64,000 bases of DNA from Pasteurellaceae bacterium Macca (GCA_023101485.1 LVZB01000030.1:1-64000), one strand, 5' to 3'; numbered from the stretch's first letter, positions 1-8,209 are shown. Numbers and translations: made by a program. The notes: generated by a model from the letters alone, not told the origin.

Positions 1-2
1 GT

Positions 3-1045
3 CAAGTTGGTAGCTTAGAGAAAGAGATTGCTCGTTATGAAGCGCTAACGGATGAGCAACGTAATCAAGCCGGTGCGGCGTCAGAAACAGCGAGTAAAGA
101 CGTGAGCAATGATGAATTGCGCCATTGGATTAAAACCGGTGAATTACGTTCATTGGCGACAAATACGAATAACGGGGCAGATGGTGGCTATTCGGTTATT
201 CCACAGCTTGATCGTGATGTGATGAAGCGTCTTTCAGATGACAGTGTAATGCGTTCAATTTGTAACGTAGTACGCTTACCGATTGGCGCAAAAGAGTATA
301 AAAAACTCGTTTCAAATGGTGGTGCAGCCGTTGGCCATATTGGTGAAGGGAAAAGCGTACAGAAACAGGCACGCCAACATTAAATGAAGTGACGATTACG
401 CTTCACAACATTTACGCTTATCCGAAAACGACCCAAGAGATTTTAGATTTTGGTGGCGTGGATATTTTAGGCTGGCTGACAGATGAAATTGCAGACACCT
501 TTACGGAAACCGAAGAATCGACCTTAACCAATGGCACAGGCACAAAACAAGCAAAAGGCTTTTTAACCTACTCTCGCTCTGCTGATAAAGATAAAACCCG
601 TGCATTCGGCACCCTGCAAAAAATGGAAGTGCCGGTTGCGAAATTGACGGCAGACACTTTGATTGATTTGTTATTCACCCTAAAAAGCAAATATCGCAAA
701 AATGCCGTATGGGTGATGAACTCACAAACAGCTGGCACATTGCAGAAACTCAAAAATGGTAACGGTGATTATATTTGGCGTGATGGACTACAAGTCGGTA
801 GCCCAGCAACCCTTTTAGGCTTACCGGTTTATTATCTTGAAACGATGCCAGATGTTGGTGCAAATCAACCTTTCCTAGCGGTGGGTGATTTTAAACGTGG
901 TTATACCATTGCCGATCACGAAACTGGCACACGCACGAAACCAGATGCGATTACCGAGCCAGGTTTTTATAAGGTTCATACTGATAAATATCTTGGCGGT
1001 GGCGTGGTGGATTCCAATGCAATTAAAGTGTTAGAAGGTAAGTAG
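3..1045 (+). pseudogene. HK97-family major capsid protein, 5'-truncated by window and frameshifted
   Basis: This is the phage major head protein. The window opens inside the gene: the frame is open from base 3 and the true start lies to the left. The first part reads through to about residue GEGKS near 350, then runs into a stop at 381-383. The rest of the family sequence (TETGTPTLNEV, then the capsid core with GGVDILGWL and the C-terminal end) continues in the -1 frame from about 353 to 1045. A one-base loss near 351-358 (GGGAAAAGCGTACA) explains this. The two pieces join without overlap or gap, so together they form one HK97-fold capsid. A hairpin terminator follows directly. Either the gene is broken or one base was missed in the sequence; no classical slippery heptamer lies in the right frame, so programmed frameshifting is less likely. 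Confidence 0.5.
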
Positions 1046-1059
1046 TATTTCAACCGAAT

Positions 1060-1084
1060 AAAAGGGGCATTTTGCCCCTTTTTT
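1060..1084 (+). terminator. hairpin terminator between capsid and protease genes
   Basis: AAAAGGGGC, a short ATTTT loop, GCCCCTTTT, then more T residues: a typical intrinsic terminator. It lies inside what would otherwise be one head operon, so it could lower protease and portal expression relative to capsid. Confidence 0.75.
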
Positions 1085-1101
1085 GCCAAAGAGGGATGAT
1101 G

Positions 1102-1670
1102 ATGAAAAAAGATATTGAAATCCGTTCCACCACCTTAGAAACCGATAGCGAAAGCAAAAAGCTAGTGGGCTATGTGGTGCAATGGAACAGAAACAGCGAA
1201 GTGCTATGGGGGAATATATTGAGCAATTTGCCCCGAATGCGTTTCAGCAGAGTTTAGCCAGCGGACAGGATGTGCGAGCGCTATTTGAACACGACCACAC
1301 AAAACTGCTAGGGCGAACATCAAGTGGCACATTAAAGCTTGAAGAAGATGCCATTGGCTTACGCTTTGAACTTATGCCACCGGATACGCAATTAGGGCGT
1401 GATTTATTGGTGAGTGTTGAGCGTGGGGATATTCAAGGGATGAGTTTTGGCTTTCGCACGTTGAAAAACAGTTGGGATTTTAACGTAGAGCCGAATTTAC
1501 GCACTGTTGAGCAAGCGGAGTTGATTGAGATCACGGTAACAAGCATTCCCGCTTATCCTGATTCAAGCCTTGAAGTATTAAAGCGCTCACAAGCGGTCGC
1601 AAAAGGAGAAAACTTTGCCCACTGGCAAGATGACAATCGCCGTAAATGGTTGCAAGCAATGGGGGCGTAG
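1102..1670 (+). pseudogene. HK97-family prohead protease, frameshifted
   Basis: This is the serine protease that processes the prohead scaffold or capsid. The N-terminal part (IEIRSTTLETDSESKKLVGYVVQWN...SEVLWG, split here) is in one frame and the rest (EYIEQFAPNAF, then the FEHDHTKLLGRTSSGTL and GDIQGMSFGF segments containing the catalytic His and Ser regions) is in the -1 frame. The break is at the run of five G at 1208-1212; six G would restore the expected VLWGEYIEQF join. The start at 1102 follows GAGGG at good spacing; two in-frame ATGs sit just upstream (1096, 1099). The stop abuts the portal start. An uptake signal core lies inside the gene at 1589-1598. Real mutation or homopolymer under-call cannot be told apart here. 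Confidence 0.8.
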
Positions 1671-2882
1671 ATGTTCGGATTATTCAAGAAAAAGGCGGAA
1701 ACCCGGAGCCTGACGATTGAGGATGTTTTTGCTGCAATGGGTGCAAGCAATACCGGCGCGGGGGAATTTGTTAGCCCTTACACGGCAGAAGCTTTGCCCG
1801 CCGTATTAAATGCCGTCAATGTAATTGCCCAAGCAGTTGCCAGTATGCCGTGCTATCTCTTTGAGGTGAATGCCGAGGGGCGTAAAAGGGTAGAAAATCA
1901 TTCCGTAGAGTATCTACTCAATGAAATGCCGAATCGAAACCAAACGCCTTATCAATTTAAAGAAGTGATGATGCGACACGTTTTGCTTAATGGCAATGCT
2001 TATGCGGTGATTGGTTGGAATGCACAAGGGCAAGCTGAAAGCCTGATTCCATACCCGCCTTATGCCGTGAATGTACAACGCACCTATGCCGGTGATTATA
2101 TTTATCAGATCACGGATTTAAACGGCAAACTCCACACTTACTTGCAAGATGAAGTATTGCATTTACGCCATGCTTCAAATGATGGCTTTATGGGGCGATC
2201 ACCGATTGCCGTCTGCCGTGAAGCCGTGGGGCTTGGAATGGCTCAACAACGGCACGGTGCCAGCGTGATGAAAAACGGGCTAATGGCTGGGGGCATTGTA
2301 ACGTCGCCTGAATGGTTCGACCAAGCCAAAGGGCAAAAAGCGATGCAAGCCTTAGAGCGTTATCAAGGGGCAAAGAACGCGGGTAAGACACCAATTCTTG
2401 AAGGCGGAATGGATTACAAGCAGTTAGGGATGAGTAACCAAGATGCCGAGTGGTTAGCTAGCCGAAAATTCACTATTGAAGATATTGCCCGCATTTTCAA
2501 TATTAGCCCTATCTTCCTGCAAGATTATTCCCATTCCAGCTATGCGAATTTTAGTGAAGCCAGTCGGGCATTTTTAGGGCAAACATTACGGCCACATTTA
2601 GTCAATTTTGAGCAACAACTCAAAGATGCGTTGATGATTGATCTCACCAGCAAAAGCCGTAAGCGTTATGTGATTGAATTTGATACAAGCGACTTATTAC
2701 GCACCAATCAGCAAGACCGATTCAGTAGCTATGACACCGCTATCAAATGTGGGATTTTAAGCCCGAATGAAGCGAGAAAGCGTGAGGGATTATTGCCTTA
2801 TGCCGGCGGTGATGAGTTTAGTCAAGCCTGGAAGCAGACTGTTGAAGTGAAGAAAGGGGCAGAAAATGGCAAGGATGGTTAG
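1671..2882 (+). CDS. HK97-family phage portal protein
   Basis: At 403 residues this has the normal length of HK97-type portals, the dodecameric ring at the capsid vertex through which DNA enters. Family signs are the N-terminal SPYTAEALPAVLNAVNVIAQ region, the LLNGNAYAVI segment in the middle, and the late SPIFLQDYSHSSYANFSEA helix-tunnel region around residues 280-300. It starts on the base after the protease stop and its end overlaps the next gene by 17 bases, showing a tightly coupled head operon. It comes after capsid and protease, whereas HK97-like phages place the portal first. Confidence 0.93.
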   Translation: MFGLFKKKAETRSLTIEDVFAAMGASNTGAGEFVSPYTAEALPAVLNAVNVIAQAVASMPCYLFEVNAEGRKRVENHSVEYLLNEMPNRNQTPYQFKEVMMRHVLLNGNAYAVIGWNAQGQAESLIPYPPYAVNVQRTYAGDYIYQITDLNGKLHTYLQDEVLHLRHASNDGFMGRSPIAVCREAVGLGMAQQRHGASVMKNGLMAGGIVTSPEWFDQAKGQKAMQALERYQGAKNAGKTPILEGGMDYKQLGMSNQDAEWLASRKFTIEDIARIFNISPIFLQDYSHSSYANFSEASRAFLGQTLRPHLVNFEQQLKDALMIDLTSKSRKRYVIEFDTSDLLRTNQQDRFSSYDTAIKCGILSPNEARKREGLLPYAGGDEFSQAWKQTVEVKKGAENGKDG

Positions 2883-3213
2883 GGCTGGGAAATTCGATAA
2901 GGTTGTCAAAATCCAACGACAAACAACCAAATTAAATAATTATGGCAGCGTTGTTCAAAGTTGGGAAGATTTAGCCACAATTAGAGCAAGTATTGAGCCT
3001 TTACAAGGACGGGAATATTTCAGTGGTCCATTTCAGATGGGTGAGAACATCACAAGGGTTCGCATCCGATACCAACCAGACTTAACTGTTAATCGCAAAA
3101 TGCGAGTGAAATATGGTGATCAGTTTTTAGATATTTATTCTGTTATTGACAGCAAAGAACGCCACGAAGAATTGCAACTGATGTGTAAAGAAGGAGAAGC
3201 ACATAATGGCTAA
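2866..3213 (+). CDS. phage head-tail adaptor (head closure) protein
   Basis: A 115-residue protein that resembles the SPP1 gp16 / head-closure family: short N-terminal RAGKFDKVVKIQRQT strand, SWEDLATIRASIEPLQGREYF in the middle and a C-terminal YSVIDSKERHEELQLMC strand. Such proteins plug or cap the connector and form the surface on which a tail docks. It overlaps the portal end by 17 bases and the next gene by 8, so expression is translationally coupled. In a tail-less satellite this would be a protein facing the borrowed helper tail; that part is inference. Confidence 0.85.
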   Translation: MARMVRAGKFDKVVKIQRQTTKLNNYGSVVQSWEDLATIRASIEPLQGREYFSGPFQMGENITRVRIRYQPDLTVNRKMRVKYGDQFLDIYSVIDSKERHEELQLMCKEGEAHNG

Positions 3214-3517
3214 ACCAAGAATAGAGCTAGATGAAATCAAAGCCCACTTACGCATTGAACACGATTTAGATGATGAACTCTTAGAAGTCTATGCTGATGC
3301 AGCACTGGAAGCAGCAAGCAATCATATAGGCAAAGTGTGGGGTGATGAACATAGCGATACCACAGTCCGCTTTACCAAGGGAATTAAAGTAGGGTGCTTG
3401 ATGTTTATTGGTCATCTTTATGCTAACCGTGAAAGCGTAAGTGATGTTCAGCTTTATGAAGTGCCAATGACGATTAAAGCGTTATGGAATCCTTACCGTA
3501 ACCTAGCGATTTATTAG
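3206..3517 (+). CDS. gp6-like head-tail connector protein
   Basis: A 103-residue, mostly helical protein with the family start LDEIKAHLRIEHDLDDELLEVYADAALEAASN (given here only as a description of the helix-helix N-terminus) and a C-terminal YEVPMTIKALWNPYR segment. The HK97 gp6 family forms the ring below the portal. It overlaps the adaptor by 8 bases and is followed after 9 bases by the HNH gene. Confidence 0.85.
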   Translation: MAKPRIELDEIKAHLRIEHDLDDELLEVYADAALEAASNHIGKVWGDEHSDTTVRFTKGIKVGCLMFIGHLYANRESVSDVQLYEVPMTIKALWNPYRNLAIY

Positions 3518-3526
3518 AGATAACCA

Positions 3527-3883
3527 ATGCCAAATCACCCATTAAGACGTTGCACCTTTCCAGGTTGCAGAAACCGTGTGAAGTCTGGCAGATGTGATGA
3601 GCATAAGCCAAAGGATACTCGAATCAGTGCCAGTAAGCGAGGTTATGACCATAGGTGGAGCAAATACCGTCAAGGTTATTTAGCCCATCATCCCTTATGT
3701 GTGATGTGCTTAGATAAGGGTATCTACACACCCGCAACAGTGATAGACCATATCAAGCCCGTAGAGAATGGACAAGCCGATCCGCTATTTTGGGTTGAGA
3801 GCAATCATCAATCCCTTTGTCGAGATTGTCACAGCTACAAGACACGAGAGATTGATAAACGTGGTTATGGTGCGAAGAAGTAA
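3527..3883 (+). CDS. HNH endonuclease of the packaging module
   Basis: This 118-residue protein has zinc-binding cysteines near the N-terminus (RCTFPGC, SGRCDEH), a CVMC pair, the HNH core DHIKPV, NHQSLC and a final CHSYKTREID. HNH proteins next to terminase genes help cleave cos ends in HK97-type phages and in cos-type satellites. It lies upstream of terS, separated from it by 349 bases of apparently non-coding DNA that could hold cos. The start follows a weak ribosome site (AGAGATAACC). Confidence 0.9.
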   Translation: MPNHPLRRCTFPGCRNRVKSGRCDEHKPKDTRISASKRGYDHRWSKYRQGYLAHHPLCVMCLDKGIYTPATVIDHIKPVENGQADPLFWVESNHQSLCRDCHSYKTREIDKRGYGAKK

Positions 3884-4232
3884 CGTTCAAAGTCTAAATC
3901 TAAATTTCACTTATAAATCAATGAGTTAATCTCCCGAAAAATCAGGAGATTGAAAAATAAACAGAGGTGGGGGAGTTTTGGAAAGAAAAGCCTAACCGCT
4001 AAGAACCGCCCCCCCAACTCAATTTTTACGCACAGTAATTTTTCAGAAAATATAGGTGCGGTCGCTATGACCTTAACCTGTATAGTGAAAATTTCCCTGA
4101 TAGCTGAAGAATTTAACCAATCCAATTTTGGTTCGGCTGAACTGTTGCGATAACACAACACTTTAACTATGTACATATGTACACGACTGAACCAGCTCAA
4201 AATTGAGCCCGTTAAATACATAAGGAAAACCA
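3884..4232 (+). other. non-coding stretch between HNH and terS, candidate cos/regulatory region
   Basis: No convincing gene is present. The stretch holds a hairpin AATCTCC/GGAGATT at 3928-3951; a G-run and C-run pair (GGTGGGGGAG near 3966 and CCGCCCCCCC near 4007) about 40 bases apart; a perfect 14-base palindrome TGTACATATGTACA at 4170-4183; and a GCTCAA/TTGAGC pair just before terS. In HNH-type cos phages the cos site lies close to HNH and terS, so this is the best place for it in the window. The exact cut site cannot be read from sequence alone. Confidence 0.4.
4170..4183. promoter_or_regulatory. perfect palindrome, possible operator before terS
   Basis: TGTACATATGTACA reads the same on both strands and lies 50 bases before the terS start. 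Palindromes of this size in promoter regions are often dimer binding sites. No regulator can be assigned. Confidence 0.35.
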
Positions 4233-4601
4233 ATGACAAAAAAGAAACTCCCCAAAGCCCCTGATTATTTAGACGAAATCGCAAAAAGTCAGTGGCAAAG
4301 CAAAATCAAAGTATTAGCCGAGCGTGGCGATATTACCAGCGAAGACTACACCAACTTAGAGCTTTATTGCGTGAATTATTCCCTTTATCGCCAAGCGGTT
4401 CAAAACATTGCAGAGCGTGGTTTTAGCATTACCAACACCCAAGGCACAGAAGCGCGTAATCCAGCGCTAACAGCCAAAAGTGAAGCCGAGAAAATCATCA
4501 TCAAAATGTCGTCTTTGCTGGGCTTTGATCCTGTTAGCCGTAGAAAGACCCCGATTGATACGGAGGAAGCAGACGAACTCGACAACATTATGGCGGGCTA
4601 A
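4233..4601 (+). CDS. terS: phage terminase small subunit, P27 family
   Basis: A 122-residue protein with the P27-type pattern: an N-terminal APDYLDEIAKSQWQ helix, the central YCVNYSLYRQAVQNI helix and a C-terminal segment KMSSLLGFDPVSRRK. The small subunit recognises the packaging site on DNA and recruits the large subunit. The start follows AAGGAAAACC. The stop shares a base with the sequence just before the terL ATG, one base apart, so the pair is coupled. Confidence 0.88.
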   Translation: MTKKKLPKAPDYLDEIAKSQWQSKIKVLAERGDITSEDYTNLELYCVNYSLYRQAVQNIAERGFSITNTQGTEARNPALTAKSEAEKIIIKMSSLLGFDPVSRRKTPIDTEEADELDNIMAG

Positions 4602-4602
4602 A

Positions 4603-6270
4603 ATGCAACCGTGGCACACCTATGCGGAAAGCGTGAGAAGTGGTGAAATCAACGCCTGTAAGCGCATTAAACAAGCGGTTGAGCGTTACTATAATGACCT
4701 TGAAAACCCCGCTTATGTGTTCGATGTGGCAACCGTTGAGCGATTTATCAAATTCTCACGCCTTTGCCCCCATGTGAAAGGGCATCTTTATAGCAAGCCG
4801 ATTGAGCTATCCGACTGGCAAATCTTTCTTTTTGCCAATATTTTAGGCTTTAAATACCGTGAAAATGGCTTGCGGAAATATCGTTCTGCCTATGTTCAAG
4901 TCGCTAGGAAGAATGCGAAAAGCACCATTGCGGCAATTTTAGCGAATTGGTTTTTGGTGATGGAACAAGGTCAGCAAGATATTTACACTGCTGCCGTTAG
5001 CCGAGATCAAGCCCGAATCGTCTTTGATGATGCCAAGAAAATGGCGACCTTATCCAAGCCCCTACGCAGTCGGCTCACTATTCAGCAACATAAGATGCTA
5101 TTCACGCAAAAAAACAGCCTAATGCGACCGCTTGCGGCGAAATCTTCCACCATTGAAGGCACAAACCCAAGCCTTGCTATTGTCGATGAATACCACCTAC
5201 ACCCCGATAATTCGGTTTATTCCGCCTTAGAATTGGGGCAAGGCGCACGGCCCGAAGGACTACTCTTTGCCATTACCACCGCCGGCAGTAACACCATTTC
5301 AGCCTGCAAACAGCACTATGATTACTGCTGCCAAATCCTAGACGGCACAGAAAAGAACGAATCTATCTTCATTCTGATTTATGAGCTTGATGACGAAAAT
5401 GAAGTGGATGACCCGAACAACTGGATCAAAGCAAACCCCAATATCGGCAAATCCATTCCCTACAAAGATTTTGAGAACACCATAACCAAAGCCCGAGGTA
5501 TTCCGTCCGAATGGGTCGAAATGCTCACCAAACGCTTTAATGTGTGGTGCAATGGTGCGACCCCGTGGCTAGGGGAAGGTAACTGGAAACAGTGTGAGCG
5601 CCAATATCACGAGCAAGAATTACAAGGGCAAGCGTGCTATATGGGGCTTGATTTATCCTCAACTAACGATATTACCAGCCTATGCTACGCCTTTCCGCAG
5701 GGGAATAAAGTCCGATTGCTGACACGCCATTACATTCCCGAATACCAACTGCAAAACGTGGCCAATAAAAACCGAGCCATTTATCGCAACTGGGAACGTA
5801 TGGGCTGGCTACGCGTAACTAAGGGAGATTGTATCGATTACGACCGTATCCGAGATGATATTTTCAAGGATGCCGAAACATTTGAGATCAAGATGATTGG
5901 CTTTGACGTCTGGAATGCCACTCACCTTAGAACCCAATTACAAGGCTACGGCTTAGAGGTTGAGCCATTCCCGCAAACGTATCAACGTTATAGCCCCGTC
6001 GCCAAATCTGCCGAAGTACTGATCAACCGACAAATGATAGAGCATAACGGCGACCCGGTTTTATCGTGGGCGTTGTCAAATGTGGTGATGGAAAGCGATG
6101 CCAATGCCAACATCAAACCAAACAAAAAGAAATCAGCCAATAAAATTGACCCCGCAGTCGCTTTTTTAATGGCGTTGGGAACGTATCAGCTTGAATATGG
6201 CGATCTTGCCTTTGAAATGAGCGATGACTACAAACAACAACTTGCCACATTTACCGGCATTGATTTATAG
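4603..6270 (+). CDS. terL: phage terminase large subunit, HK97/lambda-like Terminase_1 family
   Basis: This ATP-driven DNA packaging motor and nuclease has 555 residues from the ATG at 4603. Visible motifs: a Walker-A-like VARKNAKST near residue 105, Walker B LAIVDEYH near 195, then a C-terminal RNase-H-like nuclease with acidic positions in GLDLSSTNDIT, GFDVWNAT and NKIDPAVAF. An upstream in-frame extension overlaps terS and is not used. It is the last gene of the packaging module; no tail gene follows, only two unknown genes and then the AlpA-led module. Confidence 0.93.
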   Translation: MQPWHTYAESVRSGEINACKRIKQAVERYYNDLENPAYVFDVATVERFIKFSRLCPHVKGHLYSKPIELSDWQIFLFANILGFKYRENGLRKYRSAYVQVARKNAKSTIAAILANWFLVMEQGQQDIYTAAVSRDQARIVFDDAKKMATLSKPLRSRLTIQQHKMLFTQKNSLMRPLAAKSSTIEGTNPSLAIVDEYHLHPDNSVYSALELGQGARPEGLLFAITTAGSNTISACKQHYDYCCQILDGTEKNESIFILIYELDDENEVDDPNNWIKANPNIGKSIPYKDFENTITKARGIPSEWVEMLTKRFNVWCNGATPWLGEGNWKQCERQYHEQELQGQACYMGLDLSSTNDITSLCYAFPQGNKVRLLTRHYIPEYQLQNVANKNRAIYRNWERMGWLRVTKGDCIDYDRIRDDIFKDAETFEIKMIGFDVWNATHLRTQLQGYGLEVEPFPQTYQRYSPVAKSAEVLINRQMIEHNGDPVLSWALSNVVMESDANANIKPNKKKSANKIDPAVAFLMALGTYQLEYGDLAFEMSDDYKQQLATFTGIDL

Positions 6271-6333
6271 GCTTGAAATTTTGGCAATGAATTGCTATAA
6301 AATAATCATGTATCCGTTCAATTAGGGGGGAAT

Positions 6334-6711
6334 GTGTTAGATTTTATTAAGTTTTCATTCCGTTTAGGGATTTTATTTGCGACACCTTTTTTTGCTTTGT
6401 TTGCTTTTGTGGTATTTAATAAGATTGGCTGGCTAAAAGTAGTCTTGGGCTTTTCTTTGCTAGTACTTTTCAGTGTTATTTGTATTATATGGGAAGATAG
6501 AAAAGCAAAAAATAACCATGAAGAACAACGCTATAACGAATATATGGCAAAGCTAGATAAAGAATTATCACGCCCTATTATTAAAGAAAGGCTATTTAAA
6601 CAACAAAATAAACCGATTGAAGTTAAAGATTTTATTAATGGTTCAGTGAATTATGTAGCCCCGAATGGAAAAGAAACCAAAATAGCGGATATTAAAATTA
6701 ATCTTAAATAA
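6334..6711 (+). CDS. small membrane protein of unknown function
   Basis: I do not recognise this 125-residue protein. It starts with GTG after a strong AGGGGGGA ribosome site. Two hydrophobic helices fill residues about 8-28 and 33-52; a positively charged turn (WEDRKAKNN) follows, then a polar tail of about 70 residues likely in the cytoplasm. It sits alone between terL and a structured leader, where islands often carry accessory genes. A holin-like role is possible from the two helices, but the long soluble tail and the lack of any endolysin argue against it. Confidence 0.6.
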   Translation: MLDFIKFSFRLGILFATPFFALFAFVVFNKIGWLKVVLGFSLLVLFSVICIIWEDRKAKNNHEEQRYNEYMAKLDKELSRPIIKERLFKQQNKPIEVKDFINGSVNYVAPNGKETKIADIKINLK

Positions 6712-6718
6712 CCAATCA

Positions 6719-6771
6719 AACGCACCTAGGCTGATCTCCGAAAGCAAGAAACCTTATCTTGTGGGTGCGTT
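6719..6771 (+). ncRNA. structured RNA leader upstream of an unknown gene
   Basis: AACGCACC (6719-6726) pairs perfectly with GGTGCGTT (6764-6771); inside, CAAGA (6745-6749) pairs with TCTTG (6757-6761) around a 7-base loop. Between them lies an 18-base unpaired strand. The T run needed for a terminator is missing (TCCTCCCATAAGG follows), so it looks like a regulatory or protein-binding RNA rather than an end of transcription. It lies 30 bases before the ribosome site of the next gene. Family unknown to me. Confidence 0.45.
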
Positions 6772-6805
6772 CCTCCCATAAGGGCAAATGCGAAAGGAGC
6801 GTTTT

Positions 6806-7852
6806 ATGAAAGTATCACTACCAAAAAAGAGAGCATATTCTTTAGATGAACTACCAGAATATTTAGCAAAAACATATCAATTAGATTTATCATATGATGA
6901 TCTTATTGTGTACGCAAGAGAAAATAAATTAAGAACCTGCATTAGACTAGAAGGAAATGCTAAAGGTTTATATTCTGTAGGTAGAATAAAATTAGATGAA
7001 CAAAACCTAATCCCTGTTTGCTACCCACCTACATCCGTATTTTTCAATTCAACAGTTAAAAAATCATTTCTTCCAAATGACTTACATTTAGAAGATGCAA
7101 ATGCCATATTGGGAGCCAGAGTATCTTTAGTTGATTCTATCTATAAAGAAATTCAACAGGGTAATTTAGACTACAATTCAGCAATAATGAAAGCAAAAAC
7201 TAACATTAATGAATTTATTGAACAATCATTCATATTTCCTAAATATGAATATCAATTGTTATTAATGCCCGAAAAATTTTCTTTTGTATTCTCAGCAAAT
7301 TTCTATTTGCCTAGAGATGTTTATAATACAAGCACGAGTTTGTTAAATGATCATATCATTTCAATAGATTTCGCGGATGATTCTTTCTATCTATTGGAGA
7401 ATACAAATAAGGAAAATATATTTATTAATTTAGCTATAAGCACAGGAATAGTACGACCTATCGGGGTTCATTTTAAAGATATTGAAATTTTACATAGTGA
7501 TTTAATGAGATTCTTAGGAATCAGTGACGAAACCAAAAATAACGTAGAGGAACTACGCAAAGAAATTGATGATTTAAAATCTGAATTAGTCGAAAAAGAA
7601 ACTCAAATCACAAGGCTAAAGCAGCAACTTGATGAAAGAAATTTACCAATAATGTTAAGTGAGTTTATGGAAAATGACCGATTAGCATTAGCAATTCAAG
7701 CAAGAAAAAAATATTGGAGCAACTACAATCCTGATTTAGATAATGCTCCAAAAGCAGATGCAACAGCAAAAGAAATTCAAGATACTTATAACCTATCCCA
7801 AAAACAAGCCCAAGCAATAGAAATTGTTGCTTGTCCAATCAATCGTAAGTAA
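6806..7852 (+). CDS. unknown coiled-coil accessory protein
   Basis: The start at 6806 (MKVSLPKKRAYSLDELPEYL) follows an AAAGGAGCG ribosome site; an ATG at 6788 is less likely because the site lies inside it. The 348-residue protein begins with a short helical module that could bind DNA or a partner (YSLDELPEYLAKTYQL, then LIVYARENKLRTCI), has a beta-rich middle, a coiled coil at about residues 245-285 (VEELRKEIDDLKSELVEKE) and a C-terminal tail ARKKYWSNYNPDLD...AIEIVACPINRK. I have seen tails of this type in many phage and island proteins whose roles are unclear. Codon use is AT-richer than the head genes, as for a recently acquired cargo gene. Function not assigned. Confidence 0.65.
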   Translation: MKVSLPKKRAYSLDELPEYLAKTYQLDLSYDDLIVYARENKLRTCIRLEGNAKGLYSVGRIKLDEQNLIPVCYPPTSVFFNSTVKKSFLPNDLHLEDANAILGARVSLVDSIYKEIQQGNLDYNSAIMKAKTNINEFIEQSFIFPKYEYQLLLMPEKFSFVFSANFYLPRDVYNTSTSLLNDHIISIDFADDSFYLLENTNKENIFINLAISTGIVRPIGVHFKDIEILHSDLMRFLGISDETKNNVEELRKEIDDLKSELVEKETQITRLKQQLDERNLPIMLSEFMENDRLALAIQARKKYWSNYNPDLDNAPKADATAKEIQDTYNLSQKQAQAIEIVACPINRK

Positions 7853-7876
7853 TTGATTTTATTACTATGATAGTAA

Positions 7877-7912
7877 GGGGTAATAGTGAAATTTGCTATT
7901 ACCCCATTGTTA
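7877..7912 (+). terminator. strong hairpin, probable terminator
   Basis: GGGGTAATAG (7877-7886) and CTATTACCCC (7896-7905) form a perfect 10-base stem with a 9-base loop; only a weak T-rich tail (ATTGTTAT) follows. It separates the packaging/cargo part from the AlpA module. Confidence 0.55.
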
Positions 7913-7939
7913 TAACCCCGCCCATATAGTTTTAAATAG

Positions 7940-7999
7940 CTATCGTTCGAACAACCCAACGAAGCACGACAGTGTTTTACATAGTTAAACAAACGATAG
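7940..7999. promoter_or_regulatory. inverted repeat upstream of the first alpA gene
   Basis: CTATCGTT at 7940-7947 and AACGATAG at 7992-7999 are exact reverse complements 44 bases apart, ending 8 bases before the alpA ATG; GTTCGAAC (7945-7952) overlaps the left arm. Placement suits an operator pair for the AlpA-led operon. Inference only. Confidence 0.35.
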
Positions 8000-8007
8000 G
8001 TATTTTT

Positions 8008-8199
8008 ATGAACCAACCTAAAAAACTCATTACAGGTAAAGAAGTAACAGCTCTTATTGGCTTTGGTCGTACAAAGCTAAATTTACTCGTTAAAGCTAAT
8101 CAATTCCCACAGCCGATCCGTTTTTCACAAAATTTTATCCGATGGGATTTAGAAGAGGTGAATAGCTGGATTGAAGAACAAAAAGCTACACGAGTTTAG
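8008..8199 (+). CDS. alpA: AlpA-family regulator, first copy
   Basis: A 63-residue MerR-like winged-helix protein with the AlpA pattern: LITGKEVTALIGFGRTKL, then FPQPIRFSQNFIRW and a final WIEEQKA helix. AlpA proteins are transcription activators and excision control factors of P4-type islands and are the master switch of many Gram-negative PICIs, where a helper product triggers them. The ATG at 8008 is preferred to upstream in-frame TTG-type starts because homology begins there; ribosome site is weak (AGGTATTTTT). It heads the regulatory and replication operon. Confidence 0.85.
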   Translation: MNQPKKLITGKEVTALIGFGRTKLNLLVKANQFPQPIRFSQNFIRWDLEEVNSWIEEQKATRV

Positions 8200-8209
8200 G
8201 GAGAGCAAA

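Noticed and set aside
351-358. Programmed -1 frameshift in the capsid gene
   Set aside because: A short A run is present, but no classical X-XXY-YYZ heptamer lies in the zero frame, and family capsids are not made by frameshift.
3950-4153. 67-residue open frame between HNH and terS
   Set aside because: No ribosome site, no homology recalled and it covers the hairpin and the G/C runs of the candidate cos region. More likely chance.
7945-7952. GTTCGAAC as a tRNA T-loop
   Set aside because: It is a palindrome without the flanking stem of a tRNA.
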